Shown here piece after piece: positions 11,576 through 19,545 of a stretch of 64,000 bases of DNA. The position numbers were made by a program, and so were the translations under genes. Source of the DNA: Candidatus Caldilinea saccharophila (GTDB taxonomy: Bacteria > Chloroflexota > Anaerolineae > Caldilineales > Caldilineaceae); the NCBI GenBank assembly GCA_016710365.1, contig JADJVW010000006.1, positions 124,001 through 188,000 on the forward strand, in the 5' to 3' direction. Numbering within the stretch: position 1 is the first letter of the stretch; each line of letters starts with the position of its first letter. The notes beneath the pieces were generated by a model, which worked only from the letters and a program-made list of their open reading frames with translations, was not told the origin of the DNA and did not search any database.

Positions 11576-12859
11576 TTAGCGTTTGGTCAAGGTTTCCAGA
11601 AATTCGCGATTGTCGCGCGTCCGGCTCATGCGCTCGATGATGGGGAGGATGGCTTCCCCGCCGCCGCCCATTGCGTCGATCATTCTGCGCAATGTATACA
11701 CCTTTGAGAGCGTCTCGGCGTCGAGCAACTTTTCCTCGGCGCGGGTGCCGCTGCGTTCGATGTCGAAGGCCGGGAAAATACGCCGCTCCGACAACTTGCG
11801 GCTGAGGTGCAACTCCATGTTGCCCGTGCCTTTGAACTCTTCATAGATGACGTCATCCATACGGCTGCCGGTATCGACCAGACAGGTGGCGATAATCGTC
11901 AGACTTCCCCCCTCTTCGAGGTTACGCGCCGCGCCGAAAAAGTGTTTCGGCGGGTAGAGCGCGGCCGGGTCGATGCCGCCCGAAAGTGTGCGGCCGGAAG
12001 GCGGCACCGTGAGGTTGTAGGCGCGCGACAGGCGCGTAATGCTATCCAGCAGGATGACAACATCTTTGCGTCCCTCAACGAGGCGCTTTGCGCGATCAAG
12101 CGCCATTTCGGCCACGCGCACATGGTTCTGCACCGGTTCGTCAAAAGTACTGCTGACCACTTCAGCTTCCACGGAGCGATCCATATCGGTGACTTCTTCG
12201 GGGCGCTCACCGATCAACACCACCATCAGGTGAATGTCTTTGTAGTTCGTCGTAACACCGTTGGCAATTCGTTTGAGAATCGTCGTTTTACCTGCCTTGG
12301 GCGGGCTGACGATCAGGCCGCGCTGCCCGCGCCCAATGGGCGAGAGCAAGTCGATCATTCTGGTCGAGATGACATTTGGCCGTGTTTCCAGGAGGATCTG
12401 CTCGTTCGGGAAGATCGGCGTCATCTTCTCAAAGGTGGGTCGCTTCTTGGCTTCCTCAGGATCAAGCCCGTTGACGGCTTCGACCTTCAGCAAGCCATGA
12501 TACTTCTCGGTCTCCTTTGGCGGGCGAACCTGACCGATAATCAGATCGCCGGTGCGCAATCCAAAGCGGCGAATCTGGCTTTGGCTGACGTACACATCCT
12601 CCGGCCCGGGCAGAAGGTGGTCACTGCGCAAGAAACCGATGTTATCCTGAACGACTTCCAGGATGCCTCCGCCAAAAATGAAGCCTTGTTGCTCCGCATT
12701 GGCGCGCAGCAAACGCATCACAAGGTCATACTTTTTGAGACGTGTATAGCCTGTAATATTGGCCGTTCGCGCAATGTCGCGCAGTTCGTCCAGGTTAAGC
12801 TCTTCCAGTTGACCAATAGTCATTTGTTCCAGGGGAATGCTCGAGTCCGGCATATCCAA
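11576..12859 (-). CDS. rho: Transcription termination factor Rho
   Basis: The 427-residue protein has a Rho N-terminal helix bundle (MTIGQLEELNLDELRDIA), the cold-shock-like RNA-binding fold (residues about 60-135), and the RecA-type ATPase. The ATPase has SPPKAGKTT (Walker A), VVILLDSITRLSRAYN (Walker B region) and the GGSLTIIATCLVDTGSRMD segment. Rho is a hexameric RNA helicase that ends untranslated transcripts. There is no large insertion between the N-terminal helices and the RNA-binding domain, unlike in Actinobacteria. It is alone behind a long leader, which often goes with Rho autoregulation. Confidence 0.97.
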   Translation of the reverse strand: MDMPDSSIPLEQMTIGQLEELNLDELRDIARTANITGYTRLKKYDLVMRLLRANAEQQGFIFGGGILEVVQDNIGFLRSDHLLPGPEDVYVSQSQIRRFGLRTGDLIIGQVRPPKETEKYHGLLKVEAVNGLDPEEAKKRPTFEKMTPIFPNEQILLETRPNVISTRMIDLLSPIGRGQRGLIVSPPKAGKTTILKRIANGVTTNYKDIHLMVVLIGERPEEVTDMDRSVEAEVVSSTFDEPVQNHVRVAEMALDRAKRLVEGRKDVVILLDSITRLSRAYNLTVPPSGRTLSGGIDPAALYPPKHFFGAARNLEEGGSLTIIATCLVDTGSRMDDVIYEEFKGTGNMELHLSRKLSERRIFPAFDIERSGTRAEEKLLDAETLSKVYTLRRMIDAMGGGGEAILPIIERMSRTRDNREFLETLTKR

Positions 12860-13199
12860 TCATCCTTTATAGTGCAGAACTGTGCAGGCGATTACGCCTA
12901 TAAGTCTTTGACGAAACAAACTGTAAATGGACATGGCTTTGTCCATTTTATGTACAAAAATGCCAGCAAGTCTTTGCTGTAGGTAGATGCGCTCTGGAGT
13001 TTATATCGAATCTATTGCAACACCACACGAGTTGAGGTTGCCGACAGATGGGCGAGAAGCATGAATCTATTTGACTGGCGGTTGAAACTACAGCAATGCT
13101 GTATTACTGAGTGGGAGTAATTTAATCTTTCCTTGTGGACGTCTGGGAAATAACACTTAGGGGATGGCCAAACCAAAATATAGGTTTGACCCTAAGGTG
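12860..13199 (-). promoter_or_regulatory. Long 5' leader of rho
   Basis: The predicted rho transcript starts near 13199, giving about 340 untranslated bases. At its very 5' end (13154-13199) a nested hairpin can form: the outer arms are CTTAGGG and CCCCTAAG, the inner arms AAACC and GGTTT. Nearer the gene a TGGACA/TGTCCA hairpin lies at 12928-12945. There is no open frame of note. A long Rho leader is consistent with autogenous termination control, which is inference from other bacteria. The stretch 12860-13345 has no other gene. Confidence 0.45.
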
Positions 13200-13205
13200 A
13201 ATTCA

Positions 13206-13234
13206 ATTATAGCAGTAGATAGCCTTAACGTCAA
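13206..13234 (-). promoter_or_regulatory. Strong promoter of rho
   Basis: On the minus strand TTGACG (13229-13234), a 17-base spacer and a perfect TATAAT (13206-13211). Just upstream of the -35 lies a palindrome ATCCAAAC/GTTTGGAT (13238-13256) around a 3-base centre, which could be an operator or a hairpin. Confidence 0.7.
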
Positions 13235-13281
13235 CTCATCCAAACTTCGTTTGGATATTACTCGCTTTTTCCATAATCAGC

Positions 13282-13312
13282 AAAAAGGGGATCACGTTAC
13301 TCTGTGATCCCC
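13282..13312 (-). terminator. Intrinsic terminator of the Crp/Fnr-family gene
   Basis: Read on the minus strand, GGGGATCAC (13304-13312) pairs with GTGATCCCC (13287-13295) over an 8-base loop and is followed by T5. It lies 33 bases past the stop of the regulator gene at 13346. Confidence 0.92.
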
Positions 13313-13345
13313 TGGCGGCGAAGAAACTTTGCGACAATTCTCAGT

Positions 13346-14083
13346 TTACCAATCCCATATACCGGCCACGTCGCGCAAAGTTTCGTGGTCAATCAGTCGA
13401 ATTCGTCGATAACCAAGTTCGACCAGTCCTTGCCGCTTGAAGTCTCGCAGGATCGCGCTCACCGTTTCTCGATAGGTGCCTAGACGATCAGCCAACGCCT
13501 GATGGCTGACCCCCTTGATGACGCCGCCATCCTGGTCAAGGTCGATCAGCAAAGACGCCAATCGCTCAGGTAATTTTTTGTAAGCGACATCTTCCAGGCT
13601 ATTCTCCACTTGCATCAAACGCATACCGTATGTCTGCAGCAAGCCCCACCCCAGGATCGGGTGCCGCATGGTCATATCGCGCGCTTCACTGCTGGGAATC
13701 ACCCACACGACGACATCCTCGGCCGCTTCCGCAAAGACATTGGGGTCACTCATGCTGCTCAGCGCCCCTTCGCCAAAAATTGCGCCTGGCTCCAACGTGG
13801 CGATTACAAGACGGCGCCCCTCGTTATTGGTGCATAGCAGGTTGACTTTGCCGCTCATCAATACGTACATACGGGATGCCATGGCTTCCGGCGATGCAAT
13901 CTGCTGGCCGCGTTCCGCCCGTTGCGTGGCAATGACCTTGTCAAAGGCCGGATCATCTTCGCGCAACGCCGAGATCATCTGTGGCACACTTGCCATCCGC
14001 AAATTATTAGAGGCGGCCAACGTATTGACGGGCGCCGGGGCGCTGAACGAATTATTCTGAAGTTCACGCAAACTTGATTTCAT
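13346..14083 (-). CDS. Crp/Fnr-family transcription regulator
   Basis: The 245-residue protein has an N-terminal extension of about 35 residues, a cyclic-nucleotide-binding beta-roll (residues about 55-145, with VLMSGKVNLL and LEPGAIFGEGALSS), a dimer helix, and a C-terminal winged helix. The recognition helix is near HQALADRLGTYRETVSAILRDFKRQGLVELG. There is no N-terminal cysteine cluster, so it is not an oxygen-sensing FeS Fnr. The ligand pocket motif differs from E. coli Crp, so the effector is unknown. It has its own terminator and a long AT-rich upstream region. Confidence 0.85.
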   Translation of the reverse strand: MKSSLRELQNNSFSAPAPVNTLAASNNLRMASVPQMISALREDDPAFDKVIATQRAERGQQIASPEAMASRMYVLMSGKVNLLCTNNEGRRLVIATLEPGAIFGEGALSSMSDPNVFAEAAEDVVVWVIPSSEARDMTMRHPILGWGLLQTYGMRLMQVENSLEDVAYKKLPERLASLLIDLDQDGGVIKGVSHQALADRLGTYRETVSAILRDFKRQGLVELGYRRIRLIDHETLRDVAGIWDW

Positions 14084-14598
14084 CTTGCTTATCCTTGTAG
14101 GCGGTTCCGGCTGTAGGCCGTACTGTAATTGAGAGTCTCAGTGCTGGACATTTTATCGACAAATTAACTCTGTGTGGTATTTATTTGCTAGTATCTGCTG
14201 CCTTACCAGTGCAAAACCTTTGCAATTATTTAACCATATTTTTGCAGAAATGTCTAGCCCCAAAATATGAGAGATTTCTCATCTCTTTGAACTTTGCAGA
14301 AAAGAGGAAGTCTCGTGCTGCCCCAACTCTTTTCGCCCCGAACAGGTGTAGCCTACGCAAGATATTGCTACCCTAAAGAGGTTAGGCAACAAATATCACA
14401 CAGCACACCCCCTGCATGACCTAGATCATACCTGATAAAGATTAAGTGCAAATTGGAAAAAAGTTCGCGAATTGTTAGCGAGGTCACAATTCTGCAGAAG
14501 TGGACGACTATTTTTGAGGGAAGGATTCTCAACTACCAGATAACAATCATGCCGATTCCCGTGCAAAAGTTGTACAAAACGCTGCCGGCGTTTCTTTG
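14084..14598. other. AT-rich intergenic region upstream of the Crp/Fnr gene
   Basis: These 515 bases are much more AT-rich than the flanks. Two short plus-strand open frames (14185-14376 and 14453-14653) have no ribosome site and no protein-like composition, and I reject them. An imperfect palindrome ATGACCTAGATCAT (around 14417-14430) is a possible regulator site. No clear promoter or RNA gene was recognised. Confidence 0.35.
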
Positions 14599-15321
14599 CT
14601 ACACGTTATTCGTCATCTGCCAACCTAACAGCGCCAGCCAACGATCACTTTGATAAGCATCCAGCACATCGGCCAGGGATGATGCGAGAGTTCTGGCCGG
14701 ACTCGACGCTTCCAGGTGAGCGAACTCCGCAACGAAGCGGATCACCTCGCTGCGTGCGTGCGCCGGCGTATGGGCAAGATGCATGGCCGCGGTCGCGCCC
14801 GCCACGAAAAGTTCCTGATCTTCGTTATAACTGTCATCGGAGGGGTCAAAGAAGTTGCGCAACCGCCCTTCGCTTACTCGTTTGAGCGCATCGGAAAAAA
14901 TTTCAACCACCGTCGAATTGCCCGTGCGCACAGCCAGGCTGGCGGAACGGCTGAAGCAGTAATCGCCGGCCAGGATCGTACTCCCCAGCAGAGAGCGATT
15001 AGGAGTGTCGCTGGATTCCGAATCTGCGAGTATCATGTGCACCGTGATCGCTAGATGCAGCATTTCCAACGCCGCCCCCAGGAGCACACGCTGGCTGCGC
15101 ACCGTCTCGTTGTCTGGCGCGGCCACACCGGCCGTCAACACGACGGCAGCTCGGCGCCGTGGCTGACTGTTGCGTAGTTGGGCTGCAACCATCTGACTGA
15201 ACGGGGGAAAAAGGTTGGCGATGGCGGTGTGAAGGTGGTGTTCCACTTCAGCCAATTCAGCCAGGAGATCTTGATATGCGCTTGCGCGCTGATCTGGGTC
15301 GCTTATCGATCGATTTGACAT
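14599..15321 (-). CDS. Degenerate polyprenyl-synthase-like protein
   Basis: The 240 residues follow the N-terminal two thirds of the trans-isoprenyl diphosphate synthase fold. QPRRRAAVVL stands where GGKRLRP is expected, LGAALEMLHLAITVHMILAD where the first aspartate-rich motif (HDDxxD) should be, and STILAGDYCFSRSASLAVRTGN matches the conserved GD(Y/F)LFA helix. The catalytic aspartates are missing and the second DDxxD half is absent. It is therefore unlikely to condense prenyl diphosphates and may bind a lipid or act as a partner. It follows the CarH-like gene by 26 bases, so the two are probably co-transcribed. The family call rests on motif order only. Confidence 0.55.
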   Translation of the reverse strand: MSNRSISDPDQRASAYQDLLAELAEVEHHLHTAIANLFPPFSQMVAAQLRNSQPRRRAAVVLTAGVAAPDNETVRSQRVLLGAALEMLHLAITVHMILADSESSDTPNRSLLGSTILAGDYCFSRSASLAVRTGNSTVVEIFSDALKRVSEGRLRNFFDPSDDSYNEDQELFVAGATAAMHLAHTPAHARSEVIRFVAEFAHLEASSPARTLASSLADVLDAYQSDRWLALLGWQMTNNV

Positions 15322-15347
15322 TCGGCAAACGCGCCTTGCTTTGGTGG

Positions 15348-15761
15348 CTAGACGTTGCGCACGCCACGCCGTGCGCGCTCCGTCAGCAAATCATCCATAC
15401 TTTCGACGGCCTCGGCTGCAGTTGCTCCCAGGTAAACCCCTGCAATCTCATCGCGCAACTCGGGCCGTAAATTGAAGGCGCGCCCGCCATAACCGATAAT
15501 TGGGCGCGGCGGCTCGATGCCTGCCAGCAACTCGCAGAGCTGGCGCAGATGGAGCGCCGCACCACTCGTAGTGGCGCTGAACAAGACCATATCTGGCTTT
15601 GCCACACTCACCTCAGCTACCAGATCATCCATAGGCAGGTTCTGTCCCAGATAGCGCACAGTATACCCTGCGCGGCGCAAGTAGATCGAAAGCAACATCG
15701 CCGATTTCGTGCAACTCACCCGGCGCACATCCCACCCAAATGATTGGCCGCACAGTGGCAT
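15348..15761 (-). CDS. CarH-like regulator, C-terminal cobalamin-binding part (frameshifted)
   Basis: This frame carries the Rossmann-type B12-binding domain: AMLLSIYLRRAGYTVRYLGQNLP, DMVLFSATTSG, IIGYGGRAF. It is the continuation of the protein at 15625-16425, shifted by one base near 15690. The first part (up to about codon 22) is out of frame with the real protein. Removing one base, or adding two, joins GELHEIG to AMLLSIYLRR, exactly where the ExHxxG cobalamin-ligand motif lies. Either the gene is broken or there is a sequencing error. Confidence 0.7.
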   Translation of the reverse strand: MPLCGQSFGWDVRRVSCTKSAMLLSIYLRRAGYTVRYLGQNLPMDDLVAEVSVAKPDMVLFSATTSGAALHLRQLCELLAGIEPPRPIIGYGGRAFNLRPELRDEIAGVYLGATAAEAVESMDDLLTERARRGVRNV

Positions 15762-16425
15762 TGGGCACCGTGCGCAGGATTGCGGCCAGCCTCTGCATCA
15801 GATAGTTGGTCGCATAATGCTCGCGCGTGATGCTCAACTCGCCGCGATGCCAGCGCTCGCCGATCTCGACCAGCACCGGCATGATAATGTGTTCACCTAC
15901 ATGCTCGACAGGGTAGAGTGTAAACGCGTGCGCCAATGCCGACTCGGCGCCGTCCTCGTTGTAGTTGAGCAACCCAAGCAGCACCCGCTCCTGGAAGCGC
16001 GAAAAATCTTCAAGTTCCAGCCGCGACAATGCCGTCGGCGCCGGTGTTTCGACGGCGCGCCCGGTTGGGTCGGGTAACGTCGTCTGCTCGTCAGGCGCGG
16101 CCTGATCGGTAAGCGACTGTAGCCACGACACTGCCTGGCTGATCGACATGCCGGCGTCCACCTGCGCCTTGAGCCAGCGAATAACAGCCACATCCCGGTC
16201 AGAATAGAGGCGATAGCCGCTTTCCGATCGCTGCGGTTTGCACATGTTGTACCGGCGTTCCCAGGCGCGCAGCGTGCTGGGGCTGATACTCGTGGATTGG
16301 ACAACTGCCTTGATGTTGTAAAGGGGTGCGGTTGAGTACTCGTTGAGCCGAATCGCTGTCACCACCTCTGTTTCCACCTTCTCTTGGGTTGGTCGGGTTT
16401 GGCCCGTGCTGTCGGAAAAATTCAT
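15625..16425 (-). CDS. carH: MerR/B12-type (CarH-like) regulator, N-terminal part (frameshifted)
   Basis: The protein starts with a MerR winged helix (residues about 35-105: LYNIKAVVQSTSISPSTLRAWERRY, SGYRLYSDRDVAVIRWLK). It continues with the four-helix B12-capping bundle containing ERWHRGELSITREHYATN. Trp, nine residues, then Glu-His is the W-x9-EH signature that covers the adenosyl group in the light sensor CarH. It then reads GELHEIG, the ExHxxG motif with the lower cobalamin ligand, just before the frame breaks. CarH proteins repress carotenoid or isoprenoid genes in the dark and are released by light. The neighbour at 14599, a prenyl-synthase-like protein, fits an isoprenoid context. 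About 20 C-terminal residues of this frame are out-of-frame sequence. Confidence 0.8.
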   Translation of the reverse strand: MNFSDSTGQTRPTQEKVETEVVTAIRLNEYSTAPLYNIKAVVQSTSISPSTLRAWERRYNMCKPQRSESGYRLYSDRDVAVIRWLKAQVDAGMSISQAVSWLQSLTDQAAPDEQTTLPDPTGRAVETPAPTALSRLELEDFSRFQERVLLGLLNYNEDGAESALAHAFTLYPVEHVGEHIIMPVLVEIGERWHRGELSITREHYATNYLMQRLAAILRTVPNATVRPIIWVGCAPGELHEIGDVAFDLLAPRRVYCALSGTEPAYG

Positions 16426-16508
16426 GTCAGTCTACAGATTGCGCCAATCTTATGCAATCTTAGCACAGTCTTTTACGGGGATCAACCCAATTGCAGTTTA
16501 CGTAACCG

Positions 16509-17582
16509 TTATCGCTCGGGCGGAATGGCGGCGTGCTGCCGGTGTTGTAATGAGTGCTTTGCCGCCAGCACCGCCACTATTGCGCGCCGGTCGTCAAAAG
16601 GTGTTGCCAGCGGCGCCTCGCCCAACCGCACTGCCGCCAAAAAGCGTGCAACCGATGCCCGGTAGGGATCGATCGGTTCGAGCTCCAATGCCTGCGTTTG
16701 TTCGCCGCGTTGCAATGCCAGATGGCTCGTTGTGCTGCCGGGCATGATATTGACGGCGTACAGGGCGCCCGTGCTGCCAAAGACGGTGACGCGCGTCGCC
16801 GCATGGGGCAGCACAAACGAATCGTGCAGCACTGCCGGTAAGCCATTGCGCAGCCGCAGCACGCTCAGCACATCCTCTTCGACTTCGCTGCCGAGAAGAT
16901 TTTGCAGCGCATGGGCGTGAATTTCCGCAGGGGAGCTCAACAAAAGAAACGCAAGTAAGTCAATATCATGCAGGCAGCGCTCCCACAGCACGCCGCCAAA
17001 GGGTCTCTGCACACGCCAGGTTTGCCGCTCCAGCGGCAGCGCCGCGGTGTTGTCGATGCGGATGCCAAGCACTTCGCCGATGGCTTCTGCATGCAGTTGC
17101 TCGCGTAGGCGGCGCATGACGCCAGTCGCCCGCCAGGTGTAGTTCAACGCGATCACCAACCCGCGATGATGCGCCATCTGTTCCAGTTCCTGGCACTCTT
17201 GCGGATCGATGGACAGAAGCGGCTCACACAGGACGTGCTTGCCCGCCAGCAACGCTGCGCGCACCGTTTCAGCGTGATGGCGCGGGTGGTTGCCGACATA
17301 AACGCAGCGAATCGCGCGCCGCGCCAGCAGTGCGTCCAAATCATCGCCGGCATGGACAACGCCGTGGGCGTCGGCAAAGCGCTGGGCAAAGCGTGCGTTG
17401 TGGCTGTGCAGGGCAACCACATAGGCGCCGGCGACATCGCTCCCCCCGATCGCAGGCGGCTGCCCCCAGATCGCGTCGAGCATCCAGCGCGCCGCCACCG
17501 CACTGGCGCCGGCGACCAGAAAACCAACCGAGCGGTCATCAATTTTGCGTAAAGTCAACCGGCGCAAGGGCGCGTCAGTCAT
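16509..17582 (-). CDS. Gfo/Idh/MocA-family oxidoreductase
   Basis: About 357 residues with an N-terminal Rossmann fold (GFLVAGASAVAARWMLDAI) and the family segments CVYVGNHPRHHAETVRAALLAGKHVLCEPLL, where EP stands for the usual EKP. The C-terminal alpha/beta dimer domain has GGVLWERCLHDIDLLAFLL, whose His-Asp pair is the usual catalytic site. It should oxidise or reduce a sugar or inositol derivative with NAD(P). The substrate is unknown. The usual lysine of EKP is replaced by leucine-proline context (CEPLL), so catalysis may differ. Start: the ATG at 17582 overlaps the parB stop by 8 bases, suggesting coupling. A further ATG at 17597 is possible. Confidence 0.8.
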   Translation of the reverse strand: MTDAPLRRLTLRKIDDRSVGFLVAGASAVAARWMLDAIWGQPPAIGGSDVAGAYVVALHSHNARFAQRFADAHGVVHAGDDLDALLARRAIRCVYVGNHPRHHAETVRAALLAGKHVLCEPLLSIDPQECQELEQMAHHRGLVIALNYTWRATGVMRRLREQLHAEAIGEVLGIRIDNTAALPLERQTWRVQRPFGGVLWERCLHDIDLLAFLLLSSPAEIHAHALQNLLGSEVEEDVLSVLRLRNGLPAVLHDSFVLPHAATRVTVFGSTGALYAVNIMPGSTTSHLALQRGEQTQALELEPIDPYRASVARFLAAVRLGEAPLATPFDDRRAIVAVLAAKHSLQHRQHAAIPPER

Positions 17583-18495
17583 GCTCCTCGCCTGCAATCA
17601 GTTGATAAAGCGAGTCGAGGTCGTCGTCGTTGTAGAAATGCACTACCAGCTTGCCGGCGCCATCTTGATTGCGGTTCAGGCTTACCTTGGTGCCCAAGGC
17701 CGCGCGGAAACGATCCTCCAGGTGTTGAAGATGATGCTGCATTTCAGGATTTTCGACCGTAGGCGCTGGTTCGGGCGGAGGAGGTGCGCACAAACGCCGC
17801 ACAAGCGCCTCGGTCTGGCGCACAGTCAGGTCACGCTTGGTGACTTCCGCCAGCGCGCGGCGGATGGCAGCGTGGTTGGGCAGGCCGAGCAGCGCACGCG
17901 CATGGCCTGCCGTGATCACTGCGTCGATGACGGCCTGCTGCGCCTCGATAGGCAACCCCAGCAGGCGCACCGTATTGGCGATCGCCGGGCGACTTTTCCC
18001 CACGCGCGCGGCCACTTCAACCTGGGTCAGGCCAAATTCCTCCATCAGCGCCTGGTAAGCCGCAGCCTCTTCGAGGGCGTTCAAATCAGCGCGCTGGACA
18101 TTCTCGACAAGCGCCCATTCCATCAGTTGCTGCGGTGTTGCCTCGCGCACAATGACGGGAACCTCGTGCAGACCGGCAAGCCGCGCGGCGCGCCAGCGGC
18201 GTTCGCCGGCGATCAGCCAGTAACGTCCCCGGTGATCAGGCGCCGCTGTCACCACCAGCGGCTGAATGATGCCGTGGGTGCGGATCGAAGCGGCGAGTTC
18301 GTCGAGCGCGGCTGATTCAAACGTGGCGCGCGGCTGATGGGGATTGGGCAGCAGCAGGTCGATGCCAAGCATCTGCACGCCGCCGGCCTCCGCCTGGGCG
18401 ATGATTTCCGGGCTGGCGGGGGTGAGCGCAGTGTCCATGATCAGGGCGCCCAGCCCACGCCCCAGCCCACGTTTCTTAGGTTCAGCGGTCATCAA
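17575..18495 (-). CDS. parB: Chromosome-partitioning protein ParB
   Basis: The 306-residue protein starts with the RGLGRGLGALI motif. It has the CTPase/nuclease-like ParB domain (LLPNPHQPRATF, GERRWRAARLAG, VENVQRADLNALEEA) and the helix-turn-helix DNA-binding domain (LTQVEVAARVGKSRPAIANTVRLLGLP). A C-terminal dimer segment follows (KLVVHFYNDDDLDSLYQLI). ParB spreads from parS sites and loads SMC. I found no parS-like palindrome in the window. The gene follows parA by 149 bases and overlaps the Gfo/Idh gene by 8 bases. Confidence 0.96.
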   Translation of the reverse strand: MMTAEPKKRGLGRGLGALIMDTALTPASPEIIAQAEAGGVQMLGIDLLLPNPHQPRATFESAALDELAASIRTHGIIQPLVVTAAPDHRGRYWLIAGERRWRAARLAGLHEVPVIVREATPQQLMEWALVENVQRADLNALEEAAAYQALMEEFGLTQVEVAARVGKSRPAIANTVRLLGLPIEAQQAVIDAVITAGHARALLGLPNHAAIRRALAEVTKRDLTVRQTEALVRRLCAPPPPEPAPTVENPEMQHHLQHLEDRFRAALGTKVSLNRNQDGAGKLVVHFYNDDDLDSLYQLIAGEEHD

Positions 18496-18644
18496 GACTC
18501 CTTCTTGCGCCGGCGCAGTGCATTCAGGCCAGCTAGTGCGCTCGGGTCAGCGTCGATGCTCCTGCAGGCACAATGAGCAATGAAAATTTCTTTTCTCTGC
18601 GAGCCTCTGCATCGCTGCGACTCTGCGTCAAAGCGATTGGCAGG

Positions 18645-19457
18645 TCAGGTGCGCGGTTGTGACAGCGAGGCCATGTCGGCGCGGACGCCCTCCGCGCGCA
18701 GAATGAACTCCTGCGCCAGCGCTTGATACGCCATGGCCCCCGCGCTCATGGGCGCATAGCTCAAGATCGTTTTGCCGTGGGAGGGCGCCTCACTCAAGCG
18801 CACGTTACGCGGGATGATCGTCTGAAAGACCTCGTTGGGGAAGAAGCGGCGCACCTCCTCCACGACATCCTGGCCCAGATTGGTGCGTGCATCGTACATC
18901 GTGAGCACAACCCCGGCGATCTTCAGATGCTCATTCAGAATCTCGCGCACCTGACGGATCGTATTGACGAGCAAGCTGAGTCCTTCCAGCGCCAGGTACT
19001 CACACTGCACAGGAATGACCACGCCGTGCGTGGCCGCGGTCAAACCATTGATAGTGAGGAGTCCCAGGCTCGGCGGTTCATCGATAAAGATGTAATCATA
19101 TTTTTCGGCAACAGCAGCGAGGCTGCGCGTCAGCAGGCGTTCGCGCGCCATGACGCCCGCCATCTCCACCTCGGCGCCCGCCAGATCGGTGCTGGATGGC
19201 AGCAGGTCGAGATTCATCCATTCGGTCAGGGTAAGCGCGTCCTGGACAGGGCGACCATCAATGAGCACATCGTACAGGCTGGTGGTGAGCGTGCGCGGAT
19301 TGACGCCCAGGCTGGTCGTGGCGTTGCTCTGCGGGTCAGTGTCCACCAACAGGACGCGCCGTCCGGTCGCGGCCACGTAGGCGCCAAGGTTAACTGCCGT
19401 CGTGGTTTTGGCGACGCCGCCTTTTTGGTTGGCAAAGCAATAGATGCGCGCTGTCAT
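18645..19457 (-). CDS. parA: Chromosome-partitioning ATPase ParA/Soj
   Basis: The 270-residue protein is a deviant Walker-A ATPase: ANQKGGVAKTTTAVNLG (residues 9-25), LLVDTDPQSNATTSLG, and IFIDEPPSLGLLTINGL. It has no N-terminal HTH, so it is the small chromosomal (Soj) type. With ParB it moves the origin region. The gene directly precedes parB in the same orientation. The gap of 149 bases contains degenerate CTCTGCG-type repeat remnants (18590-18635). Confidence 0.95.
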   Translation of the reverse strand: MTARIYCFANQKGGVAKTTTAVNLGAYVAATGRRVLLVDTDPQSNATTSLGVNPRTLTTSLYDVLIDGRPVQDALTLTEWMNLDLLPSSTDLAGAEVEMAGVMARERLLTRSLAAVAEKYDYIFIDEPPSLGLLTINGLTAATHGVVIPVQCEYLALEGLSLLVNTIRQVREILNEHLKIAGVVLTMYDARTNLGQDVVEEVRRFFPNEVFQTIIPRNVRLSEAPSHGKTILSYAPMSAGAMAYQALAQEFILRAEGVRADMASLSQPRT

Positions 19458-19545
19458 GGTGATGTCAATGCGGTAATGCGTAAATGCTTAATGCGTAAAT
19501 GCGTGAGGTGTGATGCGCAACTCGCCCCTCGCAACTTGCACCTTA

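Noticed and set aside
14185..14653. Two short plus-strand open frames in the AT-rich gap
   Set aside because: No ribosome site, unusual composition, and no sign of conservation.
17575..19457. parS sites around parAB
   Set aside because: I looked for the GTTTCACGTGAAAC-type palindrome over the region and did not find it. Other forms cannot be excluded.
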